Part shown: in pieces, positions 34,186 to 42,266 of the stretch
Layout: every line of letters begins with the position of its first letter
Numbering within the stretch: position 1 is the first letter of the stretch
DNA from: Anaerolineaceae bacterium UBA5311
Lineage (GTDB): Bacteria; Chloroflexota; Anaerolineae; Anaerolineales; Anaerolineaceae
Length of the DNA stretch: 42,528 nucleotides
Direction of reading: 5' to 3'
NCBI GenBank assembly: GCA_002411175.1
Contig: DHRN01000034.1
Coordinates: 1 to 42,528 of the forward strand
The notes under the pieces: generated by a model
Seen by the model: only the letters and a program-made list of their open reading frames with translations
Databases searched by the model: none
What the model was told of the DNA's origin: nothing
Translations under genes and position numbers: made by a program

Positions 34186-35388
34186 CTATGCCAGCGGCAG
34201 TTTGCCTTGACTGGGAAGCATGGTTGGGGAGGTGATGTCCCGTGGGAGGTGACCAACATCGATGGCTGGGTCATCGCAGAGCAGCATGGCACGTTCGATG
34301 GCGTTGCGCAGCTCGCGGATGTTACCGGGCCAGTCATAGTTGATCAAGGCTTCCATTGCCTTGGGGGTCACGTCAAGGATATTTGCCCCCATTCTCATAT
34401 TGAAATGTTGTAAAAAGTAACCAACCAGGTCCGGTATATCGATTTTGCGTTCAGACAATGAAGGCAGGTCGAGGTCAACAACTTTAAGTCGGTAATACAG
34501 GTCTTCCCGGAATTCATGGTTCGCGATCATCTCTTTCAAATTGCGATTCGAGGCTGCCACAACCTGAACGTCCACTTTTATCAGCGCAGTCCCGCCAACC
34601 CGTCGAAAAGATCTTTCTTCAAGGGCGCGCAAAAACTTTGCCTGTAAGTCCATCGGCATGGATGAGATTTCATCCAGGAACAATACGCCATCGTCCGCGA
34701 TTTCCATCAGCCCGTTTCTGCGATGGGTCGCGCCGGTGAAAGCGCCGGATTCGTGACCGAAAAGTTCTGATTCAAACATTGTAGGCTGGATGGCAGGGCA
34801 GTTGACGTCGATGAAAGGTTTATTTGCGCGCGGTCCGCTTTCGTGGATGTAGCGTGCGAGTACCTCTTTGCCAGTGCCGGTGGGACCGGTAATCAGCACC
34901 GAAACAGACGCTTCGGCTGCCCGGCGTGCCAACTCGATGATATCCTGCATACGCTGGGTCTTGCCTACGATGAATTTGTCGAGGCTGGCTTTTCCGCGCA
35001 GATGGTTTAGCTCCCTGCGCATAGCCACTACTTCAGAAGCACGTTTGACCGATTTCTCCAGCTCCAGCAGGTCAAGCGGTTTTTCCATAAAATCCTGCGC
35101 CCCATTTTTCATCGCTTCGACCGCCATACTGACCTCGCCGTGCGCAGTGACGATAATCACCTGGGGGCGCCTGGGCAGGTGAGCGGTCTCAGCCAGAAGA
35201 TGAGGACCGTAACCGTCTGGCAAGCGCACATCCAGGATGATGATATCGGTGCTGTCCTGGTTGATGATTTTTCGCGCCTCAGCCAGCGTGCCGGCTTCCA
35301 TTACTTCATATCCCTTGGATTGTAAAAAGTCTGCCACCACCATTCGGGCGGTTTCTTCATCATCAACTACTAACACCGACGCTGCCAT
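34186..35388 (-). CDS. Sigma-54 activator, NtrC-type response regulator without DNA-binding domain
   Basis: A 400-residue regulator. The receiver domain (1-125) carries phospho-acceptor Asp53 (ILDVRLPDG) and 'VTAHG', 'EKPL'. The AAA+ domain (about 140-385) has Walker A GPTGTGKE (168-175), the sigma-54-contacting loop GAFTGA (215-220), Walker B GVLFLDE (234-240) and the R-finger region 'EFREDLYYRL'. The protein ends at 400, about 20 residues after the AAA+ lid, where NtrC relatives continue with a Fis-type HTH. So it probably activates sigma-54 RNA polymerase without binding DNA, as CtcC of chlamydiae and FlgR do. It follows the kinase gene by 8 bases; AGGTG precedes the ATG. Confidence 0.92.
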   Translation of the reverse strand: MAASVLVVDDEETARMVVADFLQSKGYEVMEAGTLAEARKIINQDSTDIIILDVRLPDGYGPHLLAETAHLPRRPQVIIVTAHGEVSMAVEAMKNGAQDFMEKPLDLLELEKSVKRASEVVAMRRELNHLRGKASLDKFIVGKTQRMQDIIELARRAAEASVSVLITGPTGTGKEVLARYIHESGPRANKPFIDVNCPAIQPTMFESELFGHESGAFTGATHRRNGLMEIADDGVLFLDEISSMPMDLQAKFLRALEERSFRRVGGTALIKVDVQVVAASNRNLKEMIANHEFREDLYYRLKVVDLDLPSLSERKIDIPDLVGYFLQHFNMRMGANILDVTPKAMEALINYDWPGNIRELRNAIERAMLLCDDPAIDVGHLPRDITSPTMLPSQGKLPLA

Positions 35389-35395
35389 TTACACC

Positions 35396-37294
35396 TCATT
35401 GAACCAGCGGAAGCAGAACACGGAACATACTGCCTCCAGGATAACTTTCTATAAAAATATTGCCCTCGTGGGCTGTCACGATTCGTTTAGTGATTGCCAA
35501 TCCTAACCCGGTTCCACTCGATTTGGTGGTCAAAAAAGGTTCAAAAATGTGACCAATCACGTCATCCGGAATACCCGGACCCGAATCCGCAATCATTATC
35601 TCACATTGTGGCGGGTTGGTTTGTGGATCTGCCGGATTCATTTTTATGTTGAGAGTGCCGCCTGTTTCTTCCATCGCCTGGATCGCGTTGCTGATCAGGT
35701 TTACAAACACCTGTTCGATTGCCCTGGGGTCCGCCTTTACCAACAGCCTTCCGGCGGGGCTGCTGAAGTTGTATTCGATGCTCAGCCGGGTCATGCGTGG
35801 TCCCCAGCGGTCGAGTATTGAGGGGATCATCTCGGTCAGGTCAACCGGCTGGATCTGGTACTCGACTGGTTTTGAAAAAGTCAGTGTCGATTTGACCAGG
35901 TGGGTCAGGCGGGTGCAATCGTTCTGCAGCCGGTTGACCAGGTCTGCATATGGCGCGTCAGGTTCCATTTTTAGGCCAATCAACTGCAGACCGGTCGAGA
36001 TGCTGTTGATTGGGTTGCGCACCTCGTGCGCGAAGATGGCGGAGACTTCGCCCAGGAAGGCTCGCTGTTCCAGCTGCTGCGAGTGTTCGCGTATTTTCTC
36101 ACTCTGGCTCAGATCCCGCAGGATCAGGACGATGCTTTTGACAACTTTATTCTCTAGAACCGGCAGGCATAAAACCTGCGCCGGAAAACTGGCGCCTACC
36201 CGGTTATTGAGGTTGAGATTATCTCCCACGATGCTGGGGATGCCCTGCTGTGCGCTTTTGTACAAGGTGGACAGGGTTTCATTACCAATCAGAACCATTT
36301 CGGCTTTTTGTTGAAACACTTCAGAGCTGGCGTATCCCAGGATGGTTTCAGCTGCAGGGTTCATCTCCGTGATGCGCAGGTCGGGGGTCAAAATAATGAT
36401 GCCTTCCTGCAAATTTTCAGTGATTTTTTGCTGGATACTGGCGATATGGCGGACATTTTTTAAGGTATTTCGAGCGCTTTCGAGCGTGGATAAGTTCCTG
36501 ATTACCGAGCTGCAATGCGCGGATAGAAGTGACAAATAGCGCAAATCTTCGTTGCCAGGAGGGGCGGTCTGACCTGCCAGGAGCAGCAGCCCATCAAGCC
36601 TGGTGTCAATATGGATAGGGACGCTGACCATGTAGCCAAGTTCAGCTCTCTGTGCCAGGATCTCAATTAAGGTCTGTGGTGGCTTGCCTTCACGCCAGAG
36701 TGTAGTGGTTGAAAGAGAGGTCAATTCAGCGCTGGAAATGCTTTGAGGAAAGATTTCATCCGGCGACCCCGGATGAAATCGGACCATTTCAGCATCTGTT
36801 CGTCGATACACAACCAGGATTTCCGGCAGAAGCACCTTCTGAATAATTTCGACCGCTTGCTGGTAGACAGCCTGTACGCTCCTTTGCTCACCGATTTCGG
36901 TGAGCAGCTTCAGGTTGTCATGGCGATGCTCCTCCTCGAGAAGGTTTTGCCTGATTGGGTTTTCTTCCTCGGTTGGGCTGCAAACCAGTAAAACTACCTG
37001 GTTGGTCGGACTGAGTGAAATTATTTTGAGGAGCACAAAAAGGATTTCACCGGAAGCGGTTTGCAGCATAACCTTGCGGTCATCACCGGTTGTAGGGTTG
37101 GTATCAGGTTCTTCAGGCATGATTGCTGCAAGTTTAAGAGACTGCAGGTCAGCGTGGTTGTAAGCGCTGAGTTCCTGGAAAGCGTGATTGGACCTGAAAA
37201 TGCGATCTTCAGCCCGCAAATAAACCAGGGCGGGCTCAGGAATCAGGTCGATTACTGCAGGAATGTAGAGCAAACTTTGAGCTTTGGCGTCCAC
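35396..37294 (-). CDS. Cytoplasmic PAS/GAF sensor histidine kinase
   Basis: A 632-residue kinase without membrane segments. Two PAS-type regions (about 10-105 and 290-395, 'ILTPDLRITEMNPAAETILGY') flank a GAF-like domain (about 130-265). The dimerisation domain has the phospho-acceptor His423 in FAHEVRNPINSI. The ATPase domain shows the N-box around 532-540 (NLISNAIQAM), G1 DSGPGI (570-575) and G2 SGTGLGLAI (593-601). It resembles NtrB/AtoS-like kinases that act on NtrC-type partners, here the next gene. The start is GTG 37294, three bases after the rpoN stop. As the sensor domains are cytoplasmic, the cue is probably intracellular (redox state or small ligand). Confidence 0.92.
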   Translation of the reverse strand: MDAKAQSLLYIPAVIDLIPEPALVYLRAEDRIFRSNHAFQELSAYNHADLQSLKLAAIMPEEPDTNPTTGDDRKVMLQTASGEILFVLLKIISLSPTNQVVLLVCSPTEEENPIRQNLLEEEHRHDNLKLLTEIGEQRSVQAVYQQAVEIIQKVLLPEILVVYRRTDAEMVRFHPGSPDEIFPQSISSAELTSLSTTTLWREGKPPQTLIEILAQRAELGYMVSVPIHIDTRLDGLLLLAGQTAPPGNEDLRYLSLLSAHCSSVIRNLSTLESARNTLKNVRHIASIQQKITENLQEGIIILTPDLRITEMNPAAETILGYASSEVFQQKAEMVLIGNETLSTLYKSAQQGIPSIVGDNLNLNNRVGASFPAQVLCLPVLENKVVKSIVLILRDLSQSEKIREHSQQLEQRAFLGEVSAIFAHEVRNPINSISTGLQLIGLKMEPDAPYADLVNRLQNDCTRLTHLVKSTLTFSKPVEYQIQPVDLTEMIPSILDRWGPRMTRLSIEYNFSSPAGRLLVKADPRAIEQVFVNLISNAIQAMEETGGTLNIKMNPADPQTNPPQCEIMIADSGPGIPDDVIGHIFEPFLTTKSSGTGLGLAITKRIVTAHEGNIFIESYPGGSMFRVLLPLVQ

Positions 37295-37297
37295 AGG

Positions 37298-38710
37298 TTA
37301 TCCCATCGAACCGGGATTTTTTTGACGCAGGTGGGCTGGCAAAATTCCTTCCATTGAACGATATTTAGCCACAGTCCGCCGGGCGATGGTGACCCCATCT
37401 TCCTCCAGGCGTTCCTTGATCTCAGAATCGCTCATCGGATGGTTTTCCTGCTCGATCATTTCCTTGATGATCGTACGCAGAGACAGGCTTCGGTCAAAAA
37501 AGATTGCCATCGGAACAATTTTCTTGTTAGGCAGCTGCAGGGTTTTTCCGGACACAGCCCGTGAGATTGTAGATTCGTGCAAGCCCAGTTCTTGCGCGAT
37601 CTGAGCCCTGGTGAGGGGTACCATGTTTTTATCTCCGCCCACGATATAGTCTTTTTGGATCACGACCAGTTTTTCGAGCAGCAATTTCATCGCGTTGGAG
37701 CGCTGCTGGATGCATTTGATTAATAGTGAAGCTTTTTCGATGTCACCTTTCCAGACTTCAGCTTGTTCCTGATCGACTGATTTCATCGATTCTTTGAAAA
37801 GCTGATTGACTTTCAGGGTGCCGCGAACAGGCAGGATAATCTCCACAACCAGGGGGTTGCCTGGTTTGTCATTCAGGTAGTAAACCAGGACATCCGGCTG
37901 GTGGAAAACTTCCGTTCCGCTTGTGCCCGGGTTGCGTACATCTCCCCAGTAAGCCCGGGCGGGGAAGGGGTTCAGGTTTTCACTGATGAAATTTGCCACC
38001 AGCTGAACCTGGTGGGCAGTAGTGCTTAATTCCCGTGCGATCTCGCTGAAGTGGTGTTGGCTGACCTGGTGGAGATGATGCTGCACAATCTCACGAGTTA
38101 GCTCAGGAACGTCGGTCACTTCTTCGAGGCTGTCGATTTGGGCTAACATCGCTTCGCCCGGATTTGCAGAACAGACTCCAACAGGGTCGCAGTGTTTGAG
38201 CAGTGCGATCACATCTTCAATTTCACTGGGCAGACGATGGTGATATCGGGCAATTTCCATAAGTGTGGTCGTCAGCAGACCGTCTTCATCCAGGTTGCTG
38301 AGGATGTATGCTGCCAACATGCGGTCTTCTGTTCTCAGTTTGCTGGCGGCTTGCTTGAGGACGTAAGCGGGCAGGTCGATACTCTCAGAGGCGAAGGGTT
38401 CATCGGGTATTTCGTGGCTGCCGGTACTGATGCCGGTGTAGAAATCTTCGCGTGGAGAAATGAATACAATTGGTTCATCAGACGCATCAGATTTTGGTTG
38501 ACTGCATATTGGACAGGGTCCACCTGGGGGCAGCAGCCGCTTGCACATTGGACAACGGCGTTCCTCAACCAGTTCAAGAGCAGGGTTTTCAGCCAGCTCG
38601 GAATCGATTTTCTGTTGAAGTTCGGCAGCTGTAAGACTGAGCAGCGTCATCGTCTGCGCCAGGTGGGCGGAAGTATGAGTGCTGGTCTGCTGCCATTGAC
38701 TTTGTAGCAT
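37298..38710 (-). CDS. rpoN: RNA polymerase sigma-54 factor with zinc-ribbon-like insert
   Basis: A 470-residue sigma-54. I chose ATG 38710, with GAGG five bases upstream, over TTG 38761, because the protein then opens with region I (Gln-rich, 'LAQTMTLLSLTAAELQQKIDSELAENP'). The core-binding region follows ('YILSNLDEDGLL', 'CDPVGVCS'), then the HTH ('LTRAQIAQELGLHESTISRAVSGK') and the RpoN box ARRTVAKYR (about 443-451). Between regions I and III, where an acidic region II is usual, there is CPMCKRLLPPGGPCPIC (Cys53, 56, 66, 69), a likely zinc ribbon. It leads an operon with its own kinase and activator. I found no clear GG-N10-GC promoter in the window by eye. Confidence 0.93.
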   Translation of the reverse strand: MLQSQWQQTSTHTSAHLAQTMTLLSLTAAELQQKIDSELAENPALELVEERRCPMCKRLLPPGGPCPICSQPKSDASDEPIVFISPREDFYTGISTGSHEIPDEPFASESIDLPAYVLKQAASKLRTEDRMLAAYILSNLDEDGLLTTTLMEIARYHHRLPSEIEDVIALLKHCDPVGVCSANPGEAMLAQIDSLEEVTDVPELTREIVQHHLHQVSQHHFSEIARELSTTAHQVQLVANFISENLNPFPARAYWGDVRNPGTSGTEVFHQPDVLVYYLNDKPGNPLVVEIILPVRGTLKVNQLFKESMKSVDQEQAEVWKGDIEKASLLIKCIQQRSNAMKLLLEKLVVIQKDYIVGGDKNMVPLTRAQIAQELGLHESTISRAVSGKTLQLPNKKIVPMAIFFDRSLSLRTIIKEMIEQENHPMSDSEIKERLEEDGVTIARRTVAKYRSMEGILPAHLRQKNPGSMG

Positions 38711-39474
38711 GATAACCTCGTTAAGCAAAGCTGCGAAAGCAGTGATCAGCCTTCTTTGCAAGAATTATACCTGAAGAAAATTAGCAAATTTGGATTGCCC
38801 GGGTTTTATCGAATACACATGATTTTCTGTAGACACTGTGGTGAATGCCAGGGGGATCGATGATTGGTATCAATTCGGAAGGAACGCAGTCATGACCCCA
38901 TTCCGGCGAAGCCATCTTGTCCCGTTCCGGCGAAGCCATCTTTTCGTAGGGTGAGACGTTTGTACCGGCGAAGCCGTGTATTGAGGGGGTTGTGCCATTG
39001 GTGTGACGGTGATATTGCTCCTCCTCAATCCGCCATAAACTTACCCCGTCCCGTTCCGGCGAAGCCATCATCGTAGGGCGAGATTGAGGGGGTTGTGACA
39101 TTGGTGTGACGGTGATATTGCTCCCCCTCAATCCGCCGACCACAACGACCACACAACGGCGGATTGGAGGTGCGATACACTCTTGTGAATGAAATATCCG
39201 GCACCTCCAATCTCGCCCTACGGTATTTTTTCGAATCCAGTAAAGCAATTTTTTCGTAGGGAACGCGGCTTACCCGTTCCGGCGGAGTCGGAACTGAATT
39301 TCTGGGAACTACCGACGAACCCGGAAAATCTATGCGCTTCAATCACAGTCTGCAAAAGCGTCACGTAAAACAATCATCCTGGCATGATTCAACCTTGCCT
39401 TCACGTAAGCTGACAAAAATCCTTCATCCTCGCTTATAATCAAGAAAAAACAAGGAGAGTTCAATTAAGCAATT
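38711..39474. repeat. Intergenic mosaic of hairpin repeats
   Basis: No gene is supported; open frames at 38781-39248 are translations of repeats. The contents are: GGCGAAGCCATCTT-type units at 38902-38944 and 39053-39070; hairpin ATTGAGGGGG...CCTCCTCAAT at 38980-39029; perfect hairpin GATTGAGGGGG (39082-39092)/CCCCCTCAATC (39123-39133); perfect hairpin GATTGGAGGTGC (39162-39173)/GCACCTCCAATC (39201-39212); and a GTAGGGAACGCGGCTT unit at 39255-39290. The last ~70 bases hold the promoter of the aminotransferase gene. Confidence 0.8.
39410..39440 (+). promoter_or_regulatory. Probable promoter of aminotransferase/hflX
   Basis: A perfect -10 TATAAT (39435-39440) with CTGACA (39410-39415) 19 bases upstream. 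The spacing is slightly long. AAGGAGAG (39452-39459) follows. Confidence 0.55.
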
Positions 39475-40647
39475 ATGAAACAACCATCAAAAACTGTGGC
39501 GAATTTGAAACCTTATTTCTTTGCTGGGCTGAAACCCGTCATTGCCGATCTTCAGGCAAAAGGTGTGGATGTCATCCGCCTGGATATGGGTTCGCCCGAT
39601 CTCCCGCCTGCAAGCTTTATTATCGACAAGCTTGTTGAATCCGCACGAAATCCCAAAAAACACGGCTACTCACCAGCCGGTGGTTCTCCTGGTTTCCTCA
39701 AAGCCGTCAGCACTTATTACAAACGACGATTTGATGTCGATATTGACCCTAATACCGAAGCGCTGGCACTGATCGGTTCGAAAGAAGGTCTCTTCAACCT
39801 GAATCACACCCTGCTGGACCCAGGTGATGTGGTGTTATTGCCAGATCCTTACTACCCGGTGTATCTTGCTGGCGCTCAGCTGGCAGATGCCCGTTATCAT
39901 TTTATGCCTCTGACCAAAGAAAACGATTTTTTGCCTGATTTTGAAGCTATACCTGGAGACATCGCCAGTCAAGCGAAGATCATGTGGCTCAATTATCCCA
40001 ACAACCCCACGGGGGCAGTTGCCGACCTGGCTTTCTTTGAAAAGGCGGTTGCTTTCGCTAAAAAGCATGACATCGTCATCGCTCATGACGCGCCCTATTG
40101 TGATTTGTGTTTCGATGGCTATGAAGCCCCGAGCATCATGGAAGTGGAGGGTGCCAAGGACGTGGCGGTTGAATTTAACTCACTCTCGAAAACCTACAAT
40201 ATGGCTGGTTGGCGCATTGGTATGGCTGTTGGCAATAAACAGGTAATCAAATTGCTGGCTAATTACAAAAGCCAGATTGACTCTTCAATTTTCATGCCAA
40301 TTCTGGATGCGGGGCAGGCAGCTTTGACCTCCGATCAGGCATGGCTGGGTGATCGTAACAAAATTTATCAGGACCGCCGCGACGTGGTTTATGAAGGATT
40401 GAAAGAATGTGGCTTTGAAGTCGAATTACCCAAAGCCGCGCTGTACCTCTGGGCGAAGTTACCAGAAAAATTTGATGATCCGATGAAGTTTTGCGCCGAC
40501 TTGCTCAGAGATACAGGCGTGAGTATGACTCCAGGTGTGGTCTATGGTCCCAGTGGTTCGGATTACATTCGTATTTCCATAGTAATCCCGACAGACCGAA
40601 TCGTAGAAGCAATTGAGCGCATGAAAACCTGGATTGAAGCCCAGTAA
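39475..40647 (+). CDS. Class I/II PLP aminotransferase (LL-DAP aminotransferase-like)
   Basis: A 390-residue fold-type I aminotransferase. The PLP lysine is Lys239 in NSLSKTYNMAGWRIG. NYPNNPTG (173-180), Asp205 and Tyr208 (DAPYCD) bind the cofactor, and an Arg near the end ('DYIRISIV') binds substrate carboxylate. The sequence resembles LL-diaminopimelate aminotransferase (DapL) and related alanine/aspartate aminotransferases; the exact substrate is uncertain. The only sensible ATG is 39475, because an in-frame TAA lies at 39466. Yet the ribosome site AAGGAGAG ends 15 bases upstream, unusually far. The next gene, hflX, overlaps or abuts its end. Confidence 0.88.
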   Translation: MKQPSKTVANLKPYFFAGLKPVIADLQAKGVDVIRLDMGSPDLPPASFIIDKLVESARNPKKHGYSPAGGSPGFLKAVSTYYKRRFDVDIDPNTEALALIGSKEGLFNLNHTLLDPGDVVLLPDPYYPVYLAGAQLADARYHFMPLTKENDFLPDFEAIPGDIASQAKIMWLNYPNNPTGAVADLAFFEKAVAFAKKHDIVIAHDAPYCDLCFDGYEAPSIMEVEGAKDVAVEFNSLSKTYNMAGWRIGMAVGNKQVIKLLANYKSQIDSSIFMPILDAGQAALTSDQAWLGDRNKIYQDRRDVVYEGLKECGFEVELPKAALYLWAKLPEKFDDPMKFCADLLRDTGVSMTPGVVYGPSGSDYIRISIVIPTDRIVEAIERMKTWIEAQ

Positions 40648-41977
40648 ACAGGAAAACAAAACAAAGTTGAATTATCTAACAGAACAAGAAAACGAAAAAG
40701 CGATTATGGTGGGTGTCCGCATTGGACCGGAAACCCATTCGGGTTTACCTGTCGATTCAAGTTTGCAAGAGCTGGAGTTGTTGGCAGAGACAGCCGGAAT
40801 TGATGTGCTCGGTTCGGTTACCCAAAATCTTAGCAGCCCAAACTCGCGCACTTATATCGGCAAAGGCAAGCTGGAAGAGCTGAAGTTGTTGGCGGAGGAG
40901 CTGGATGCCAAAGTAATCTTGTTTGACGACGAATTATCTCCCCGGCATCAACGAGAACTGGAAAAAGAATTCCCGGGCGATTATAAAATTTTGGACAGAA
41001 CTGCCCTGATTCTGGATATTTTTGCACAGCATGCTGATACCCGCGAGGGAATGCTGCAGGTGGAACTGGCACAATATAAGTATCGGCTACCAAGGTTGAC
41101 ACGCGCCTGGACGCATCTCGCCAGGCAAGCTGGCGGAGCGGCTGGACGCAGCGGAAGTGTGGGCGGGGTGGGTTTGCGAGGACCAGGTGAAACCCAGCTT
41201 GAAGTCGACCGACGTGAAATTAATAAACGGATCGCGAAACTTGAGGATGACCTCGACAAAGTCAGCCAACATCGCACGCGTCACCGCAGCCAACGCCGCA
41301 AGACCAACATCCCGGTTGTCGCGCTGGTAGGCTACACCAATGCCGGAAAGTCGACCTTGCTCAATGCCCTTACCGATGCGGATATTTATGTGGCAGACCA
41401 GCTTTTTGCCACGCTTGACCCGACCACACGTCAGCTGGAGCTGCCAACCGGTGAGACTGTGCTGCTGACCGATACGGTTGGATTTATCCAAAAATTGCCA
41501 ACAGACCTGGTAGCAGCCTTCAGGGCTACGTTGGAAGAAATTTCGGAAGCCGACTTATTGCTGCATGTGATTGATGGCTCTCATGAATATGCTGAGAGCC
41601 AACGCGCGACCGTATTAGAGACACTCGAAGAAATCGGTGCTGGTGAGATCCCCATCCTGAATGTTTATAATAAAATTGATCTGCTCGACTTTGATAGTCT
41701 GCAGGAATTAAAAGAAAATACCGATCCGCTTTCTCTTTTCATAAGTTCACGTGATAAAATCGGTTTTGACCAGCTGACTGCCGCGATATCTGCAGGCGTG
41801 GTGCAGGGGTTTGAGCGTGTTCAGGTTTTATTGCCCTACGATGAGGGCAGGTTGGTTTCGATGTTCTACGAAAAAGGACATGTTGAAACCCTTGAGCATG
41901 TTGAGGAAGGTGTCCGCATAACCGGATTATTGCCGGTTCAGCTGCTGGCTTTTTTCGATCAGTATTTTGAGGATTAA
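40634..41977 (+). CDS. hflX: Ribosome-associated GTPase HflX
   Basis: A 447-residue GTPase that rescues stalled ribosomes in stress. The N-terminal HflX domain shows 'SRTYIGKGKLEELK', 'VILFDDELSPRHQRELE' and 'DRTALILDIFAQHADTREGMLQVELAQ'. Then come the glycine-rich 'GGVGLRGPGETQLEVDRR' linker and the G domain: G1 GYTNAGKST, G3 DTVGF, G4 NKID, G5 'SSRD'. The start is uncertain. TTG 40634 overlaps the aminotransferase stop. TTG 40667 and ATG 40706 are alternatives, but 'EKAIMVGV' is normally part of HflX, so a start upstream of 40706 is needed. It is probably cotranscribed with the aminotransferase gene. Confidence 0.93.
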   Translation: MKPSKQENKTKLNYLTEQENEKAIMVGVRIGPETHSGLPVDSSLQELELLAETAGIDVLGSVTQNLSSPNSRTYIGKGKLEELKLLAEELDAKVILFDDELSPRHQRELEKEFPGDYKILDRTALILDIFAQHADTREGMLQVELAQYKYRLPRLTRAWTHLARQAGGAAGRSGSVGGVGLRGPGETQLEVDRREINKRIAKLEDDLDKVSQHRTRHRSQRRKTNIPVVALVGYTNAGKSTLLNALTDADIYVADQLFATLDPTTRQLELPTGETVLLTDTVGFIQKLPTDLVAAFRATLEEISEADLLLHVIDGSHEYAESQRATVLETLEEIGAGEIPILNVYNKIDLLDFDSLQELKENTDPLSLFISSRDKIGFDQLTAAISAGVVQGFERVQVLLPYDEGRLVSMFYEKGHVETLEHVEEGVRITGLLPVQLLAFFDQYFED

Positions 41978-42006
41978 AAAACCAGGCGAAAGCCTGGTTT
42001 TTCTTT
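41977..42006. terminator. Bidirectional terminator between hflX and rpmF
   Basis: AAAAACCAGGC (41977-41987), GAAA loop, GCCTGGTTTTT (41992-42002). A runs on one side and T runs on the other make it work on both strands, ending hflX and the convergent rpmF. Confidence 0.92.
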
Positions 42007-42025
42007 TTAAGTAAGTGAGTGTAAA

Positions 42026-42211
42026 TTAGTCTTTTTCGATAGTGATAACTTCACGACCCTGGTAGTATCCGCATTTTCCGCAAACACGGTGCGGCAGGCG
42101 GGCTTCGCCGCAATTGGGGCAATTCACGCTTTCGCTGGCTTTCAGGTGGTCGTGAGCACGCCGACGGTCGCGCCGTCCGGGGCTTACTTTTCTCTTCGGT
42201 AATGGTGTCAT
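42026..42211 (-). CDS. rpmF: 50S ribosomal protein L32
   Basis: A 61-residue ribosomal protein. The N-terminus 'PLPKRKVSPGRRDRRRAHD' is the typical L32 opening. The zinc ribbon CPNCGEARLPHRVCGKCGYYQGREV has all four cysteines (CxxC...CxxC), so this is the zinc-binding form. AGGAG lies 6 bases before the ATG. It is transcribed alone, towards hflX, with a shared terminator. Confidence 0.96.
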   Translation of the reverse strand: MTPLPKRKVSPGRRDRRRAHDHLKASESVNCPNCGEARLPHRVCGKCGYYQGREVITIEKD

Positions 42212-42237
42212 CTCAAACTCCTAACTTGCACTCGTAA

Positions 42238-42266
42238 TTATTAACCTGTTTAGTTTACTCAATCAA
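42238..42266 (-). promoter_or_regulatory. Promoter of rpmF
   Basis: On the minus strand TTGATT (42266-42261) and TAATAA (42243-42238) are separated by exactly 17 bases, 27 bases before the start codon. This is a good primary-sigma promoter. Confidence 0.65.

Noticed and set aside
38781..39248. Open frame of 155 codons in the 38.8-39.2 kb gap.
   Set aside because: It consists of translated repeat units (MASPERDK repeated) and has no family features.
38880..39290. CRISPR array or IS element in the repeat mosaic.
   Set aside because: Repeats are unevenly spaced, in both orientations and without unique spacers of constant length. No transposase or cas gene is present.
38711..39474. Sigma-54 promoter near rpoN or the redox operon.
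   Set aside because: Several TGGCAC-like hexamers exist in the window but none has GC at the required spacing.
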